Source of the DNA: Hahella sp. | Lineage (GTDB): Bacteria > Pseudomonadota > Gammaproteobacteria > Pseudomonadales > Oleiphilaceae | Length of the DNA stretch: 64,000 nt | Assembly (NCBI GenBank): GCA_028280065.1 | Contig: JANQMN010000080.1 | Span: 17,029-81,028, forward strand | Direction: 5' to 3' | Part shown: positions 47,126-54,939 of the stretch, in pieces | Numbering within the stretch: position 1 is the stretch's first letter | Layout of the letters: each line of letters starts with the position of its first letter | The notes under the pieces: generated by a model | Seen by the model: the letters and a program-made list of their open reading frames with translations, nothing else | Databases searched by the model: none | Told to the model about the DNA's origin: nothing | Translations under genes and position numbers: made by a program

Positions 47126-47151
47126 AAAAGGCCTCCTATGAGGCCTTTTTT
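47126..47151 (+). terminator. Rho-independent terminator after fba
   Basis: AAAAGGCCTC (47126-47135) and GAGGCCTTTT (47140-47149) form a perfect ten-base stem with a four-base loop and a T tail, just after fba. Confidence 0.93.
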
Positions 47152-47177
47152 GGTACTAAGCGCCCTTTTTCAACAGT

Positions 47178-48173
47178 ATGCCTATAAAAACGGATTGGGA
47201 CAAAGAGCAGGTCATTCAACAACTCCAGCCAATGAGCAACTGGTTGGGAAGGAGCCCTGGTACTCAAACCGCTCAACTTTCCAAGATTGAACAACGGTAT
47301 TGTGATTTCTACGATATCAGCAAAGAGAAGTTGATACCGGACGTTTCTCATCACATGGGTTACTTCGATGCCTATGGATTCAAGCTAGCCACCCACCATT
47401 ATCGACCGGTTTCCTGCCGTGGTACGGTCTTTATTTTTCACGGTTATTTTGACCATGTAGGTTTATACGGGCACCTGATCGAATTTCTTTTGCATCACGG
47501 CTTTGCCGTGATTGCCTATGACCTTCCGGGACATGGGCTTTCCAGTGGTGAGCCGGTAGCAATTGACCATTTCGCTCAATATCGTGCGGTATTGGAAAAA
47601 TGTCTGACTCTTTGCCGCAACAAACTGACCGAACCCTGGTTTGCCATAGGTCAAAGTACCGGTGCAGCGGTGTTAACGGACTTTTTGTTCGGCAACCGCT
47701 TCGACCGGCATAACACGCCTTTTCAGCATTGGGTGTATTTGGCACCGCTGTTACGGCCCTATGGCTGGAACACACTGCAGGTTTTGCATACCTTGTTTGG
47801 CCGCGTTCTAAGAACCTGGAAGCGCACATTTATGCCAAACTCACATGATTCTGAATTCCTGCGGTTTTTAAAGGATGATGATCCGTTGCAAACACAATAT
47901 ATATCGGTCAGATGGGTTACTGCTCTGCGGCGTTGGATAGGAGAGATTGAGTCGAGCCAACCGCTGGACGCCTCAATGACAATTATTCAAGGGCCAAACG
48001 ATACGACGGTGGATTGGCGACATAATATCCCCCATTTTCGGGAATTGTTGCCGCTGGCAGAAATAAAAATTCTGCAAACGGGTCATCATCAATTGGCGAA
48101 TGAAGCGCCTGCGATTCGTAACAAGGTATTTAACCTGCTGCTGAAGGGGATTGAGCAGTCTTTTGTCGAGTGA
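47178..48173 (+). CDS. Alpha/beta hydrolase, monoacylglycerol-lipase-like
   Basis: The 331-residue protein has the oxyanion HG dipeptide in FIFHGYFDHVG, the nucleophile elbow AIGQSTGAA and DLPGHGLSSGEP. It has late TIIQGPNDTTVDW (acid) and ILQTGHHQLANE (His). The pattern is that of monoacylglycerol/lysophospholipase-like serine hydrolases. No signal peptide is seen, so it is cytoplasmic. The fba terminator lies just upstream of its start at 47178, so it has its own promoter. The substrate is inferred only. Confidence 0.82.
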   Translation: MPIKTDWDKEQVIQQLQPMSNWLGRSPGTQTAQLSKIEQRYCDFYDISKEKLIPDVSHHMGYFDAYGFKLATHHYRPVSCRGTVFIFHGYFDHVGLYGHLIEFLLHHGFAVIAYDLPGHGLSSGEPVAIDHFAQYRAVLEKCLTLCRNKLTEPWFAIGQSTGAAVLTDFLFGNRFDRHNTPFQHWVYLAPLLRPYGWNTLQVLHTLFGRVLRTWKRTFMPNSHDSEFLRFLKDDDPLQTQYISVRWVTALRRWIGEIESSQPLDASMTIIQGPNDTTVDWRHNIPHFRELLPLAEIKILQTGHHQLANEAPAIRNKVFNLLLKGIEQSFVE

Positions 48174-48364
48174 TGCTTCATTCTTTCCGTTGTTTGATTG
48201 TAGGCTGATGCGTAGGCGCAACAAGCGTCCTAAGCTGTAACGATATTCACGTATTTACAATTCGTAAAACAGCGTAAACGAACTGCACTAGTGTTTTAGG
48301 CTAAAAAACAGTCAAACTAGATGCTGGTGCAAGTTCAATACGCCATGAACTGGGGAGCCAAGCC

Positions 48365-49144
48365 ATGCAAGACAGTATTGCCACCAGTTTTACCCGGTAT
48401 TTTCGTTTTATTATCGCTGATACGGAAGAGCGAAGACGCAGCTGTTTTCATATTCGCCATCAGGTATACGCAGAAGAGCTGGGGTGGGAAAATGCGAATT
48501 CGGAGGGAGAGGAATGCGATGAGTTCGACGCCTCTGCGATGCACTTCCTGGTTCAGCATAAATCTTCGGAACATTATGCCGGCACCATCCGGCTGGTTTT
48601 TCCGATGAGTTCCAGTGCCGATGGCATTCTGCCGGTTGAACAACACACCGGCGCTGGTTTTTATGAAGGATTCGCTAAGCCTTCAACCTATCTGGCTAGT
48701 CAAACCGCTGAAGTCTCCCGCCTTGCGGTTTCCAGCCGATTTCGCCGCCGTCTTTTTGAACAAAAGGGGCATTTCGGTATCCAGACTGAAGGTTACCCGG
48801 ATATTTCCCGCGCCGAAAACTCACGGATATTTCCCAGTATTGCCATTGGCCTGTATCTTGGTGCGCTTAGTGTAGGGTTGCATCTTAGACTTCCCATTAT
48901 TTTTGCGTTGATGGAAGCCCGACTTCAGCGGCGGTTGGCGCCATTGGGCTTAAACTTCCAGCAGTGCGGCGAATGTATCGAATTCAAAGGTCAGCGTGCG
49001 CCATTTCAAATGGAACTTGAAAACTTAACTCAGCAATTACCGGGTCCGATTAAGTCCTTGTATGAACTTATTGATGAAGAGATCAAAGGCCAACTGTTGG
49101 GTGGCGTGAATTATCTAAGAAAACTCCGCAGAACGGTTGCCTAG
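48365..49144 (+). CDS. PEP-CTERM/exosortase-associated acyltransferase (N-acyl amino acid synthase type)
   Basis: The 259-residue protein matches the GNAT-like family found with exosortase systems (TIGR03694 type). It shows FRFIIADTEERRRSCFHIRHQVYAEELGW-type N-terminus, an acidic block, AGTIRLVFP, and AEVSRLAVSSRFRRR. The fold resembles acyl-homoserine lactone synthases, and members are thought to make N-acyl amino acids. No exosortase or PEP-CTERM protein is in this window, so partner genes must lie elsewhere or the gene works alone. A spaced inverted repeat, TTTAC-AATTC-GTAAA, occurs upstream and may be an operator. Confidence 0.85.
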   Translation: MQDSIATSFTRYFRFIIADTEERRRSCFHIRHQVYAEELGWENANSEGEECDEFDASAMHFLVQHKSSEHYAGTIRLVFPMSSSADGILPVEQHTGAGFYEGFAKPSTYLASQTAEVSRLAVSSRFRRRLFEQKGHFGIQTEGYPDISRAENSRIFPSIAIGLYLGALSVGLHLRLPIIFALMEARLQRRLAPLGLNFQQCGECIEFKGQRAPFQMELENLTQQLPGPIKSLYELIDEEIKGQLLGGVNYLRKLRRTVA

Positions 49145-49146
49145 TG

Positions 49147-49170
49147 TATCTATATAGGACACTACACTAG
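49147..49170 (-). repeat. Copy 1 of 24-bp inverted-orientation repeat
   Basis: Read on the minus strand, 49170 to 49147 matches 63902-63925 at 23 of 24 bases, beginning CTAGTGTAGTGTCC. This copy also lies inside an eight-base palindrome, CTAGTGTA (49141-49148) and TACACTAG (49163-49170), just after the acyltransferase stop codon. Confidence 0.85.
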
Positions 49171-49206
49171 TAATCGGCAATGGGTTGGCGCATAACTACA
49201 ATGCCG

Positions 49207-49722
49207 TTATGCGTCTGAACCACGCCTGGCGTTCAGCTTTTCGCGCGTTTCCAAGCGGCTATTGCGACGTATTTCAGCCTCATCGTATCGGCGTTTTTGT
49301 AATGCTGTTTCCGGAAGGACGTCAACCACCGGTACCGGTTTTTTAGCGCCATCCAGCGCAACAAACGTAAGATAAGCTGAAACAATATGGCGAGCTTCCC
49401 CGGTATAGCTGTTTTCCGCCATCACTTTTACCCCGATTTCCATAGATGAACGGAAAGTGCGATTCACCGCTGCTTTAAAAATCAATGTATCCCCGTCTTT
49501 GGCTGGCGCTAAAAAATGGAATGAATCGACAGACGCCGTGACACATGAATGGCCGCTGTGACGTTCGGCAACAACCAATGCAAGGCGATCACAGGTACTC
49601 ATGATCAACCCCCCGAACACCGAATAATGAGCATTTAAATCACTGGGAAAAACTTTGTAGACATGCCCTTCAATTGCTGAGGCGCTAACAGGGCGTGGTG
49701 CTGAAACTTCCGATATTTGCAT
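49207..49722 (-). CDS. Acyl-CoA thioesterase, hotdog fold (YciA-like)
   Basis: The 171-residue protein has a single hotdog domain with the characteristic FPSDLNAHYSVFGGLIMSTCD region (Asn/His-type active site), VTASVDSFHFLAPAKDGD and VSAYLTFVALD. It is like the acyl-CoA hydrolase (YciA/BACH) family, which cleaves acyl-CoA to acid and CoA. The protein has a lysine/arginine rich C-terminus. It is convergent with the acyltransferase gene and divergent from the AT-rich island. Confidence 0.88.
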   Translation of the reverse strand: MQISEVSAPRPVSASAIEGHVYKVFPSDLNAHYSVFGGLIMSTCDRLALVVAERHSGHSCVTASVDSFHFLAPAKDGDTLIFKAAVNRTFRSSMEIGVKVMAENSYTGEARHIVSAYLTFVALDGAKKPVPVVDVLPETALQKRRYDEAEIRRNSRLETREKLNARRGSDA

Positions 49723-50162
49723 TTTTTTTCCGATAAAAAGGTTTTGATGGGGGGTAAGCTAACAAATCAGCAGACTTGAGATTTTAAGGGTATACATCAT
49801 CCCAGCCAACGATTTGTGCTGATTGTGTGATTTTAACGAAGAGGTAACTTTTTATAGAATGCGGGGAGGATTTTCAAGGTAGATTTGTCTCTTGAAACTT
49901 AGATCTGACAAGATACTTTACAGAAAGCCTAGGGCTAGCAATTTGACCAACTACTATGAGGTTCATTTCTTAGTTTGCCCATCACAAGTGTTCAAAGTCT
50001 TTTCAGGTCCCAAAGCAGGTAGCTGTATACTGATTCACTTCAACAGGGACTCATAGCTAACGTTGTGACGTAATACCAAAAAGCAACTACTTTACAGAAC
50101 ACAGTAGTCAATCTATAGTGCATAAACTGTAAAATAAAGTGTAAAACGGGCGCAAGGAACAG
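49723..50162. other. 440-base leader of the three-gene island
   Basis: No gene is visible. It is AT-richer than its flanks. It holds a sigma-70-like promoter (50091-50119) and short repeats. A 12-base direct repeat TACTTTACAGAA occurs at 49914-49925 and 50088-50099. Confidence 0.7.
50091..50119 (+). promoter_or_regulatory. Sigma-70-like promoter with overlapping TTTACAG/CTGTAAA operator-like repeats
   Basis: TTTACA (50091-50096) and TATAGT (50114-50119) are separated by 17 bases. TTTACAG at 50091 is mirrored by CTGTAAA at 50127-50133, and TGTAAAA recurs at 50128 and 50140. The arrangement suggests that the HTH protein of the operon or another repressor binds here. Confidence 0.6.
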
Positions 50163-51032
50163 ATGTCGGGACGATTTAAAAAGGCTCCATTAATTTATAT
50201 GACATCACGCATCAAGACGACTCCCCTGCCTGAGTTGACCAAGGACCAATCTGCGTTGGTTCAACAAGTCATGCTTAAAAATGGACTACCAGAGCAAGTT
50301 CAAAGCGAGTTGCGCGGCTTTGAAATGGCGTTACAACCCCAAAGCAATGCAGCAGCACCGATCCCCACTTCCTTGATCCGTACCGCTTATTTTAGCAAAG
50401 ACAGGATGCATTGCTTACTTTGGGACCAACAGGGATTTGAATGGCGAACGTCCAAATACACTCGGTTTAGCGAATTTTGTGAAAAAATCACCAAGATACT
50501 TCACGAGCTTTGCCAGGTAGCAGACGCGCTCGAATACGTTCCAGTGCAAGAAATAGCGTTATCGTATGCAGACTTCATTGCTCCACTCAGCGGAAGAATT
50601 TTGGCCGATTATTTTCATAGTGGCAATAAAATCCTGCCGATCAACATGCTTCCCGCCTCCAACGACGACTACCACAACTTGGGATCGGTTGAAGTCGAGC
50701 GTATTGTTAAGCCAAATCAACGTATCTATGTCGCATTGGAGCAATTGCCGACGCGGGACAATAAGCCAATACGGTTCCTGCCGCAAAAGATGATTGAGTT
50801 CGACGAAAAGCTGACGATGCCTCTCAAGTTACTTGATGCCTGGAGAGAAATCCCCACATCACATTATGCCATTCTCATGACGCAATCCGGTCAGCTCATG
50901 GAGGCATCACTTGGCGATTTGGACTTTAATGCCAGTGTTGAGCAGATTCATGTTTTAACCAAAAGTACATTCGAACAATTAATCAACCTGCCGGTCTGTA
51001 ATGTAGACTGGGAATTTGAGCAAGACTATTAA
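50163..51032 (+). CDS. TIGR04255-like family protein, island gene 1
   Basis: The 289-residue soluble protein starts MSGRFKKAPLIYMTSRIKT, which resembles the N-terminal KxAPLxxxxxxI pattern of the TIGR04255 family. It continues with repeated beta-rich parts (EWRTSKYTRFSEFCEKI, YVPVQEIALSYADFI, EVERIVKPNQRIYVALEQLP) and a C-terminal FEQLINLPV. No catalytic motif is obvious. TIGR04255 proteins are sporadic and of unknown function. It is first in a tight three-gene operon, with AAGGAAC before the ATG. The family call is by eye. Confidence 0.6.
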   Translation: MSGRFKKAPLIYMTSRIKTTPLPELTKDQSALVQQVMLKNGLPEQVQSELRGFEMALQPQSNAAAPIPTSLIRTAYFSKDRMHCLLWDQQGFEWRTSKYTRFSEFCEKITKILHELCQVADALEYVPVQEIALSYADFIAPLSGRILADYFHSGNKILPINMLPASNDDYHNLGSVEVERIVKPNQRIYVALEQLPTRDNKPIRFLPQKMIEFDEKLTMPLKLLDAWREIPTSHYAILMTQSGQLMEASLGDLDFNASVEQIHVLTKSTFEQLINLPVCNVDWEFEQDY

Positions 51033-51046
51033 TCATTGGAGCAACT

Positions 51047-51679
51047 ATGTCAGTTGAAGCGTTTGCGCTAATGCATCCAGATCGGTCCGAGATAGACCAA
51101 CTCGCGACCACGACGGCCAAACTCCCGATAAGTGTTTATGAACAACCGGCACCAGTAGCCTACAATGAGTACACAATGCTGCTGCTCAAGACCGAACATC
51201 AAACATTCGTTGCGAAAATTTCCTCTCTGAACAATCAGTATGCGTTTGTTGAGTCACCCGAAAACGGGCAACAGATCACTGATACAGTGAGTGTGGAAAC
51301 CATGGTGCGTAAAATCGTCGAGGTGTTTGGGGTTAACAAAGTCCAATTGGCGGATATCCTCCATATTTCACGCCCAACGCTCTACAATCATATTCAAGAG
51401 CGGGAAATACCGAATTCTTTGGATCAGTATCAGTTCTTTTATACACTGGCGCTAGACATCGAGAAAACTATTACCCCCTCTTTAAAGCCTGGTCTGAAAT
51501 CAGTGCTAGTCGCCGGAAAGACCTTACTCGCCCATTTAAAATCAGCAAAACCAAATGCCGATTCTATAATGTCTTATGCGAAAGTCATCGCAGAGCGCAT
51601 AGAAAATAGGCCTCTTACAAGCCGATCAAGCACGGAACAGCAACGACGAAATACAAGGCGCTATACCAAGGTGGGTTAA
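51047..51679 (+). CDS. HTH DNA-binding protein, island gene 2
   Basis: The 210-residue protein has an N-terminal beta-rich region of about 80 residues (YTMLLLKTEHQTFVAKIS). A helix-turn-helix (VNKVQLADILHISRPTLYNHIQ) lies at about residues 100-121, followed by a helical and basic C-terminus ending RRNTRRYTKVG. The HTH resembles those of antitoxin or Xre-like regulators. It begins 14 bases after gene 1 and ends three bases before gene 3. It may autoregulate the operon at the repeats upstream, or be an antitoxin-like partner. These roles are inference. Confidence 0.75.
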   Translation: MSVEAFALMHPDRSEIDQLATTTAKLPISVYEQPAPVAYNEYTMLLLKTEHQTFVAKISSLNNQYAFVESPENGQQITDTVSVETMVRKIVEVFGVNKVQLADILHISRPTLYNHIQEREIPNSLDQYQFFYTLALDIEKTITPSLKPGLKSVLVAGKTLLAHLKSAKPNADSIMSYAKVIAERIENRPLTSRSSTEQQRRNTRRYTKVG

Positions 51680-51682
51680 CCG

Positions 51683-52543
51683 ATGGCCAATGGAAGCCAA
51701 ACTCTGATTGCAAAAGGGGTTACACAGGGATGCTTATTGAGCTGCCATTCAGATCATCTTACCGATTACGTAAAAATGATTATTATGAATGGTAGAGCCA
51801 TAGAAGATAAGCGCACTAAACCAATTTTGGAGGATCATCGCCTCCTGGTATTAACCCAAAACTGCGATATTAATAATCCCCAGGATCCGTACATTGAAGT
51901 GCTGGTTGTTAAACCTCTGAACCAAAAACGCGTTTCATCATTGCAACAAAGTAACCGAAACTACCGGAAGCTCCAGTTACTAGTAGATAACCAGTACTGG
52001 CTACTGGAAGCGGACCTCATCAGTATCATTCCCAAAGACAGCCTGCAATCGAATGCGTTGAAGGTAGTTACTCAACTGGATGAACGCTCCCATACCATAG
52101 TCATTGACTGGCGCGTGGGTCGCTACCAGCGAAAACCGTTTCCTCATCAGTTTAATCTTGATTTTATAGCAGGCTATCTCAGAAACCCGGAACACACTTT
52201 AAGTGAATTTTTGGAGTCCCACAGAGATAGTATCTTGGATCTCTATGTCTATGTAGATCCATTGAATGAAGAGCATGCGGAAGAATACCGTGTATCACTG
52301 ACGGCACCGCTATCTGAAGACTGTCCGGAAGAGCTAGAAGCGCAAATAGAAAGAGAACTTCACCATCATTTAACGGTTTTACATCAGCAGGAAAATACGC
52401 TCAAGATGATGCAGGTAGATCCAAACTACGCACCAGACAATTTAGAAATTAACCAAGCGATCACCCTAAAAACCAGCGATTTTACCTTTTTGGATGCGGT
52501 CTACTTAACCCGGATTACACTCGATTTCCTGTGCTATAACTGA
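51683..52543 (+). CDS. Hypothetical protein with QNCDI motif, island gene 3
   Basis: The 286-residue protein opens with a hydrophobic and cysteine-bearing start (VTQGCLLSCHSDH). It contains RLLVLTQNCDINNPQDPYIEV, a VLTQ-x-CDI motif with Cys and Asp that recurs in sporadic unknown proteins. Further parts are mixed alpha/beta, with a basic middle (RVGRYQRKPFPH) and an acidic C-terminal half. No enzyme family is recognised. It is translationally coupled to the HTH gene (three-base gap). It is the likely effector of the island, by position only. Confidence 0.7.
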   Translation: MANGSQTLIAKGVTQGCLLSCHSDHLTDYVKMIIMNGRAIEDKRTKPILEDHRLLVLTQNCDINNPQDPYIEVLVVKPLNQKRVSSLQQSNRNYRKLQLLVDNQYWLLEADLISIIPKDSLQSNALKVVTQLDERSHTIVIDWRVGRYQRKPFPHQFNLDFIAGYLRNPEHTLSEFLESHRDSILDLYVYVDPLNEEHAEEYRVSLTAPLSEDCPEELEAQIERELHHHLTVLHQQENTLKMMQVDPNYAPDNLEINQAITLKTSDFTFLDAVYLTRITLDFLCYN

Positions 52544-53008
52544 ATAGCTGTAGCTTCTCGCTTTTATAAATCTAAATTCTCGCATTCATCCGTTTTTCTA
52601 TCAGGCAATATTTGGAAAGTCAGCATTACTGTTAATCCATAGATTGCCTGCATCACATTCTCTCGCTTTGGTGACTAGCTATAAAAGCCGAACTGACTCT
52701 TTAGTGCGGCTACTACTATCGCCCAAAAAAATGACCCTCATTGAAAGGGCCAAAAAAATGTATCTACGGAGGAAAAACGATGGCAACTTCGGCGTCCCGA
52801 GGAAGTTGACCTTAGGTTATCTTATACGCAGAAACACCTACTTGACAACAACCAATCTATACTCCGATTTGACACTTTTTTTCTATAGCAGAATATTTGG
52901 TTACAAAAAAGCGTCATAGAGTTCGCTCTAATCCACATTAAATCTTGAAGAATCCGCTATTTCGGTCGATGCTAGATATCAAGACGATATGGGTTTCTGG
53001 TGTTGTTT
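52544..53008. other. 465-base gap after the island
   Basis: The gap is AT-rich with no confident gene. A frame of 63 codons from ATG 52731 within a longer open frame (to 52919) is possible but lacks a ribosome-binding site. GGAGG at 52768-52772 precedes an ATG at 52780 that opens a 9-codon frame (stop 52807-52809) overlapping an AACTTC/GAAGTT hairpin. Nothing else is supported. Confidence 0.5.
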
Positions 53009-53212
53009 ATGGAAATATCTGGCGGGCTGGTGAACTACTCCACTCAAGTCGCTGCGTCCCGCACGCAGGAAACGGCAGAGCTGGCTGTCCTAAAGAAAGC
53101 AATTGACTTGCAGGCGGAAGGGGCATTAGCCCTTATTGAAGCACTCCCGGAGATACCCACCCTGAACTCGGTATCCGTCAATATCGGTCAGAATATTGAT
53201 ATTTTCGTTTAA
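53009..53212 (+). CDS. YjfB-like putative motility protein
   Basis: The 67-residue protein, starting MEISGGLVNYSTQ, has the family pattern of YjfB motility proteins: an alanine/glutamine-rich helix (VAASRTQETAELAVLKKAID) followed by a short hydrophobic, proline-bearing end. These short proteins are found in motile bacteria, and their exact function is unknown. ATG 53009 is chosen over a GTG three codons earlier. It lies alone, convergent with the EamA transporter gene. Confidence 0.6.
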   Translation: MEISGGLVNYSTQVAASRTQETAELAVLKKAIDLQAEGALALIEALPEIPTLNSVSVNIGQNIDIFV

Positions 53213-53267
53213 GTTTTTCGAAATCGCAGAGTTTTACACTGTCGATTCAGATATACAGCCGATCTTG

Positions 53268-54143
53268 TTATTTCTTGCCAAATAGATTGATCAAGGCTCC
53301 CGTCAGTATGAATCCGGCTCCTAAGTAGGTCCAAAGTTCGGGTATCTCATCAAAGAAAACCCATCCTAAAACGGCCGCAAATATGACTTGTACATAAGAA
53401 TAAGCAGTCGCTTTTCCTGCTGTTTCGGTTTGCATGGCTTTGGTAATTCCAATCTGACCCACCTGAGTAAACACACCGACAAGAATTAAAGCAATCCAGG
53501 CACTGCCGCTCGGCCAAACAAATTTATCTCCCAATAGAATCAAGGAAAGCGGCAGAGCAAATAATGGGAAATAGAAAATAATGACCGATGAGTCGTCGGT
53601 TGAACTTAGTTTTCGAACCATTACGTAGGCAACCGCTGCCCCGAACGCGCCACCGATTGCCGCACCCAAGGCAAATAGCGAAATGTCATTTTGCATGGTA
53701 CCGAAGAGAAAACCGGGGCGGGCAATGACGATTAACCCCAATAAGCTCAGGACGATGCAGCAAGCGGTAGAAAAGTGTATTCGCTCCTTCAATATGACCA
53801 AGGCGATAACCGCCGTAAACATCGGATGCAGGTACATCAGCACAGTCGCGTCCGCCAGCGGCATGGCGGTCACGGAATAGTATGCACACATCAATGCCAA
53901 GGTGCCGACGATGGCTCTGCCGACTAACAGGCGTTTTTGATTGCCCCAAATGGAAATGCGTTTGCGTCGTACGTCGGCATAGCTGAGCAATAAGGACACC
54001 AGTGCTCTTGCGGCGACGATTTCAAACAAGGGTATTCCTTGTTCGCTGGCAAGCTTTACGCAAACCGCCATCAGCGAAAAGCCGAGACCGCTAAGTAGCA
54101 TGTACCGGGCACTCAGGGGGATGTAGGACATTAGGGATGTCAT
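53268..54143 (-). CDS. EamA/DMT-family transporter
   Basis: The 291-residue inner-membrane protein has ten hydrophobic segments arranged as two EamA repeats (LLSGLGFSLMAVCVKLASEQG, ATVLMYLHPMFTAVIALVILKERI in the first; IFYFPLFALPLSLILLGDKF, VFFDEIPELWTYLGAGFILTGALI in the second). DMT transporters move amino acids, nucleotide precursors or other metabolites. Specificity is not predictable. It starts at ATG 54143 and has no operon partner. Confidence 0.92.
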   Translation of the reverse strand: MTSLMSYIPLSARYMLLSGLGFSLMAVCVKLASEQGIPLFEIVAARALVSLLLSYADVRRKRISIWGNQKRLLVGRAIVGTLALMCAYYSVTAMPLADATVLMYLHPMFTAVIALVILKERIHFSTACCIVLSLLGLIVIARPGFLFGTMQNDISLFALGAAIGGAFGAAVAYVMVRKLSSTDDSSVIIFYFPLFALPLSLILLGDKFVWPSGSAWIALILVGVFTQVGQIGITKAMQTETAGKATAYSYVQVIFAAVLGWVFFDEIPELWTYLGAGFILTGALINLFGKK

Positions 54144-54274
54144 AAGTATTATTTAGATGAGCATGATGAGGCCGACATCAGCCTGCGAATAAAACAGTGA
54201 GTAAGCGTCTTGTCCGAAGCGATTGTTAGAGCGCTTAGCGTTTGCTTATTTGGCTTAATTTACATTTTTTCCGG

Positions 54275-54844
54275 TTAATCCGCAGATTCAGTGACAACGG
54301 ATTCAGGGGTTCGTTCCGGGTTTTCTTCTAACTGCCGCATGGACAGCCACACCAGAGCCGGACAAATCAGGGACCAGACGAGTCCATATAATAGAGCTAT
54401 AGACAGCCAGCCATTCGGCATTCCAACAACGCCGAGCCGATTAGCCGCCGTAATCGAAGCGATGCCGCCAGCGGTTCCAAGCAGACTCCCCCATAGGAGT
54501 CTGTTTCTCAACCAGGCAAGGCTGTGATTACAGCTCATGGCGAATCCTGCCCAGAGTAGTACGATCCATATCGGCGGAGCACTGCCATCCGGTTGGAGAG
54601 GATATTCAACCAAGTGTAATCCTATCCATATTGGCTCAACGCTATAAGCCACCAATACGCCGATCAAGGCCATTCGCAAGTCTGCCCGAAGCGGATTTCG
54701 AAATAAGAGGCTCCAGAGAAACAAGGCGGCTAAGCATGCTAATCCTGGCCAAATAACGCCGTTGCCTGCCCCCAGTATCGCAGCCAGCCAGAGCAGCTGG
54801 AATAGCACGGCATTGCCAACAATGCTCAAGGTTTGTCGCTGCAT
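54275..54844 (-). CDS. DUF2878-like membrane protein
   Basis: From ATG 54844 the protein has 189 residues and about six hydrophobic segments (NAVLFQLLWLAAILGAG, GLACLAALFLWSLLF, MALIGVLVAYSV, PPIWIVLLWAGFAMSC, LWGSLLGTAGGIASIT, WLSIALLYGLVWSLIC). This pattern resembles the DUF2878 family of unknown function. An upstream in-frame start reaches 54892, but the ATG at 54844 has AAAGAGAC upstream and gives the usual N-terminus. It is divergent from the glycosyltransferase gene. Confidence 0.72.
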   Translation of the reverse strand: MQRQTLSIVGNAVLFQLLWLAAILGAGNGVIWPGLACLAALFLWSLLFRNPLRADLRMALIGVLVAYSVEPIWIGLHLVEYPLQPDGSAPPIWIVLLWAGFAMSCNHSLAWLRNRLLWGSLLGTAGGIASITAANRLGVVGMPNGWLSIALLYGLVWSLICPALVWLSMRQLEENPERTPESVVTESAD

Positions 54845-54939
54845 AGACAAGTCTCTTTTTCCCGGGTTAGGTTGAAGGTTACGTATCGGCACTATAATTG
54901 GCTCATCCTGTCTAACTTTGTATCGAAGGGCTGCCTGAA

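Noticed and set aside
52644..52919. 91-codon frame starting with TTG
   Set aside because: No ribosome-binding site, no recognisable domain, and an AT-rich, lysine/leucine-rich translation typical of chance frames. The internal ATG at 52731 also lacks a good site.
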